Shown piece after piece: positions 63,310-64,000 of a DNA stretch of 64,000 nucleotides. Source of the stretch: Williamsia phyllosphaerae (lineage in GTDB: Bacteria; Actinomycetota; Actinomycetes; Mycobacteriales; Mycobacteriaceae); contig NZ_BMCS01000001.1 in NCBI RefSeq assembly GCF_014635305.1, positions 310,001 through 374,000 on the forward strand, given 5' to 3'. Every line of letters begins with the position of its first letter. Positions within the stretch are counted from its first letter, which is position 1. Made by a program: the position numbers and the translations under genes. The notes under the pieces are model-generated. The model was not told the origin of the DNA and did not search any database. It saw only the letters and a program-made list of their open reading frames with translations.

Positions 63310-64000
63310 GTGCCAGAGGGTCACGAACAGCTGTCCGACGACGAAAAGCACCTCGCATCGCTCGGGTACACCCAGGAGCTGAACCGCTCCTGGTCGAGCT
63401 TCAGCAACTTCGCCATCTCGTTCTCGATCATCTCGATCCTGGCGGGCTGCTTCACCTCGTTCGGCCTCGGCTGGAACAACGGCGGGCCCGCCGCCATCGC
63501 GTGGGGCTGGCCCATCGTGTCGGTATTCATCCTCATCATCGGACTGTGCATGTCCGAACTTGTGTCAGCCTTCCCCACCTCCGGCGGCATCTACTGGTGG
63601 GCAAGCAAACTCGGAGGCGCCAAGGCGGGCTTCTACACCGGCTGGCTGAACCTGATCGGCCTCATCGCCATCCTCGCGTCGACGGCCTACGGCGCGGCGA
63701 CGTTCCTCGACCTCACCCTCAGCACGTTCAGCGAGACGTGGCTGGCCGGTTACAGCCTGACGAGGGTCTTCGTCCTCTTTCTGGTGATCCTGGCGATGTC
63801 GGCGATCATCAACATCTTCTCTTCGCACCTGCTGGCTGTCATCAACAACATCTCGGTCTGGTGGCACGTGGCGGGCGCAGCCCTCGTCATCGCCATCCTC
63901 ATCGTGGTGCCCAAGCATCACGCCAGCGTGTCCGACGTCTTCGCCAAGACCATCAACAACACCGGCATGTTCAGTGGTGCCACGTCCGGGGTCGGTTGGC
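63310..64000 (+). CDS. APC-family amino acid permease (partial, 5' end)
   Basis: The first 230 residues of an amino-acid/polyamine/GABA-type permease, cut by the window end. Reading starts at GTG (63310), 7 nt after AAGGAG. The N-terminal tail DEKHLASLGYTQELNRSWSSF and the first helices (FAISFSIISILAGCFTSFG and MSELVSAFPTSGGIYWWASKLGG) match the ACT/GABA permease group of APC. Six to seven helices are present. The palindrome upstream suggests ligand-controlled expression. Confidence 0.85.
   Translation, partial: MPEGHEQLSDDEKHLASLGYTQELNRSWSSFSNFAISFSIISILAGCFTSFGLGWNNGGPAAIAWGWPIVSVFILIIGLCMSELVSAFPTSGGIYWWASKLGGAKAGFYTGWLNLIGLIAILASTAYGAATFLDLTLSTFSETWLAGYSLTRVFVLFLVILAMSAIINIFSSHLLAVINNISVWWHVAGAALVIAILIVVPKHHASVSDVFAKTINNTGMFSGATSGVGW

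Overview
The window is high-GC DNA from a mycolic-acid actinobacterium, most likely Gordonia or a close relative (Rhodococcus, Dietzia, Tsukamurella). From about 10.0 to 61 kb it keeps the gene order that M. tuberculosis has from Rv3654c to Rv3683: Flp/Tad pilus genes, HAD phosphatase, a gap that holds the Ms1/MTS2823 RNA in mycobacteria, a degenerate Fic-like gene, dpp transporter, acs, holin-like protein, ephE, marP, NUDIX, TlpA-like thioredoxin, nth, crp, MBL hydrolase, RidA, a paired Get3/ArsA-type ATPase, whiB4, ponA2 and a metallophosphoesterase. Genus is an inference; family calls come from motifs visible in the translations. No transposase, CRISPR array or rRNA was seen.

Layout. 1-7.8 kb: a phosphatidylserine-decarboxylase-like enzyme, a sulfite-oxidase-fold Mo enzyme, a ClC channel, a uracil-DNA-glycosylase-fold protein, a Stealth-type sugar-phosphate transferase and a cAMP-phosphodiesterase-like enzyme. 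8.2-18.8 kb: a Tad pilus locus (ssd-tadA-tadB-tadC-flp, then tadE-tadG) split by about 4 kb of other genes and surrounded by four family-2 glycosyltransferases, three of them close paralogues. 19.2-20.5 kb: HAD phosphatase followed by a strong Ms1-like RNA candidate (promoter, CRP-like box, terminator, about 300 nt). 20.5-29 kb: Fic-like gene, dpp operon and acs, with a CRP-like box before acs. 29-40.5 kb: an accessory stretch (SDR, MmyB-type regulator, SulP plus MerR, NhaA, SRPBCC, BenE with an XRE-cupin regulator, holin-like protein, ephE, cupin, lipase/MarR pair). 40.5-45.2 kb: the marP-NUDIX-TlpA-nth run of 4-base overlaps, then crp. 45.4-51 kb: amidase, HypB and a four-gene cassette with a DUF1023 hydrolase and a small protein carrying a type VII YxxxD signal. 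51-64 kb: conserved cell-envelope and stress genes, a membrane-protein/TetR divergon, tRNA-Pro(CGG) and the start of an APC permease that runs off the window.

Regulation. At least 14 genes have a TANNNT hexamer exactly 6-7 nt before the start codon and no Shine-Dalgarno sequence, which predicts leaderless transcripts. Several divergent promoters carry long palindromic operators (benE/XRE-cupin, the TetR divergon, the MarR divergon, the APC permease). Two genes (stealth and nhaA) appear to begin at ATC codons preceded by good Shine-Dalgarno sequences.
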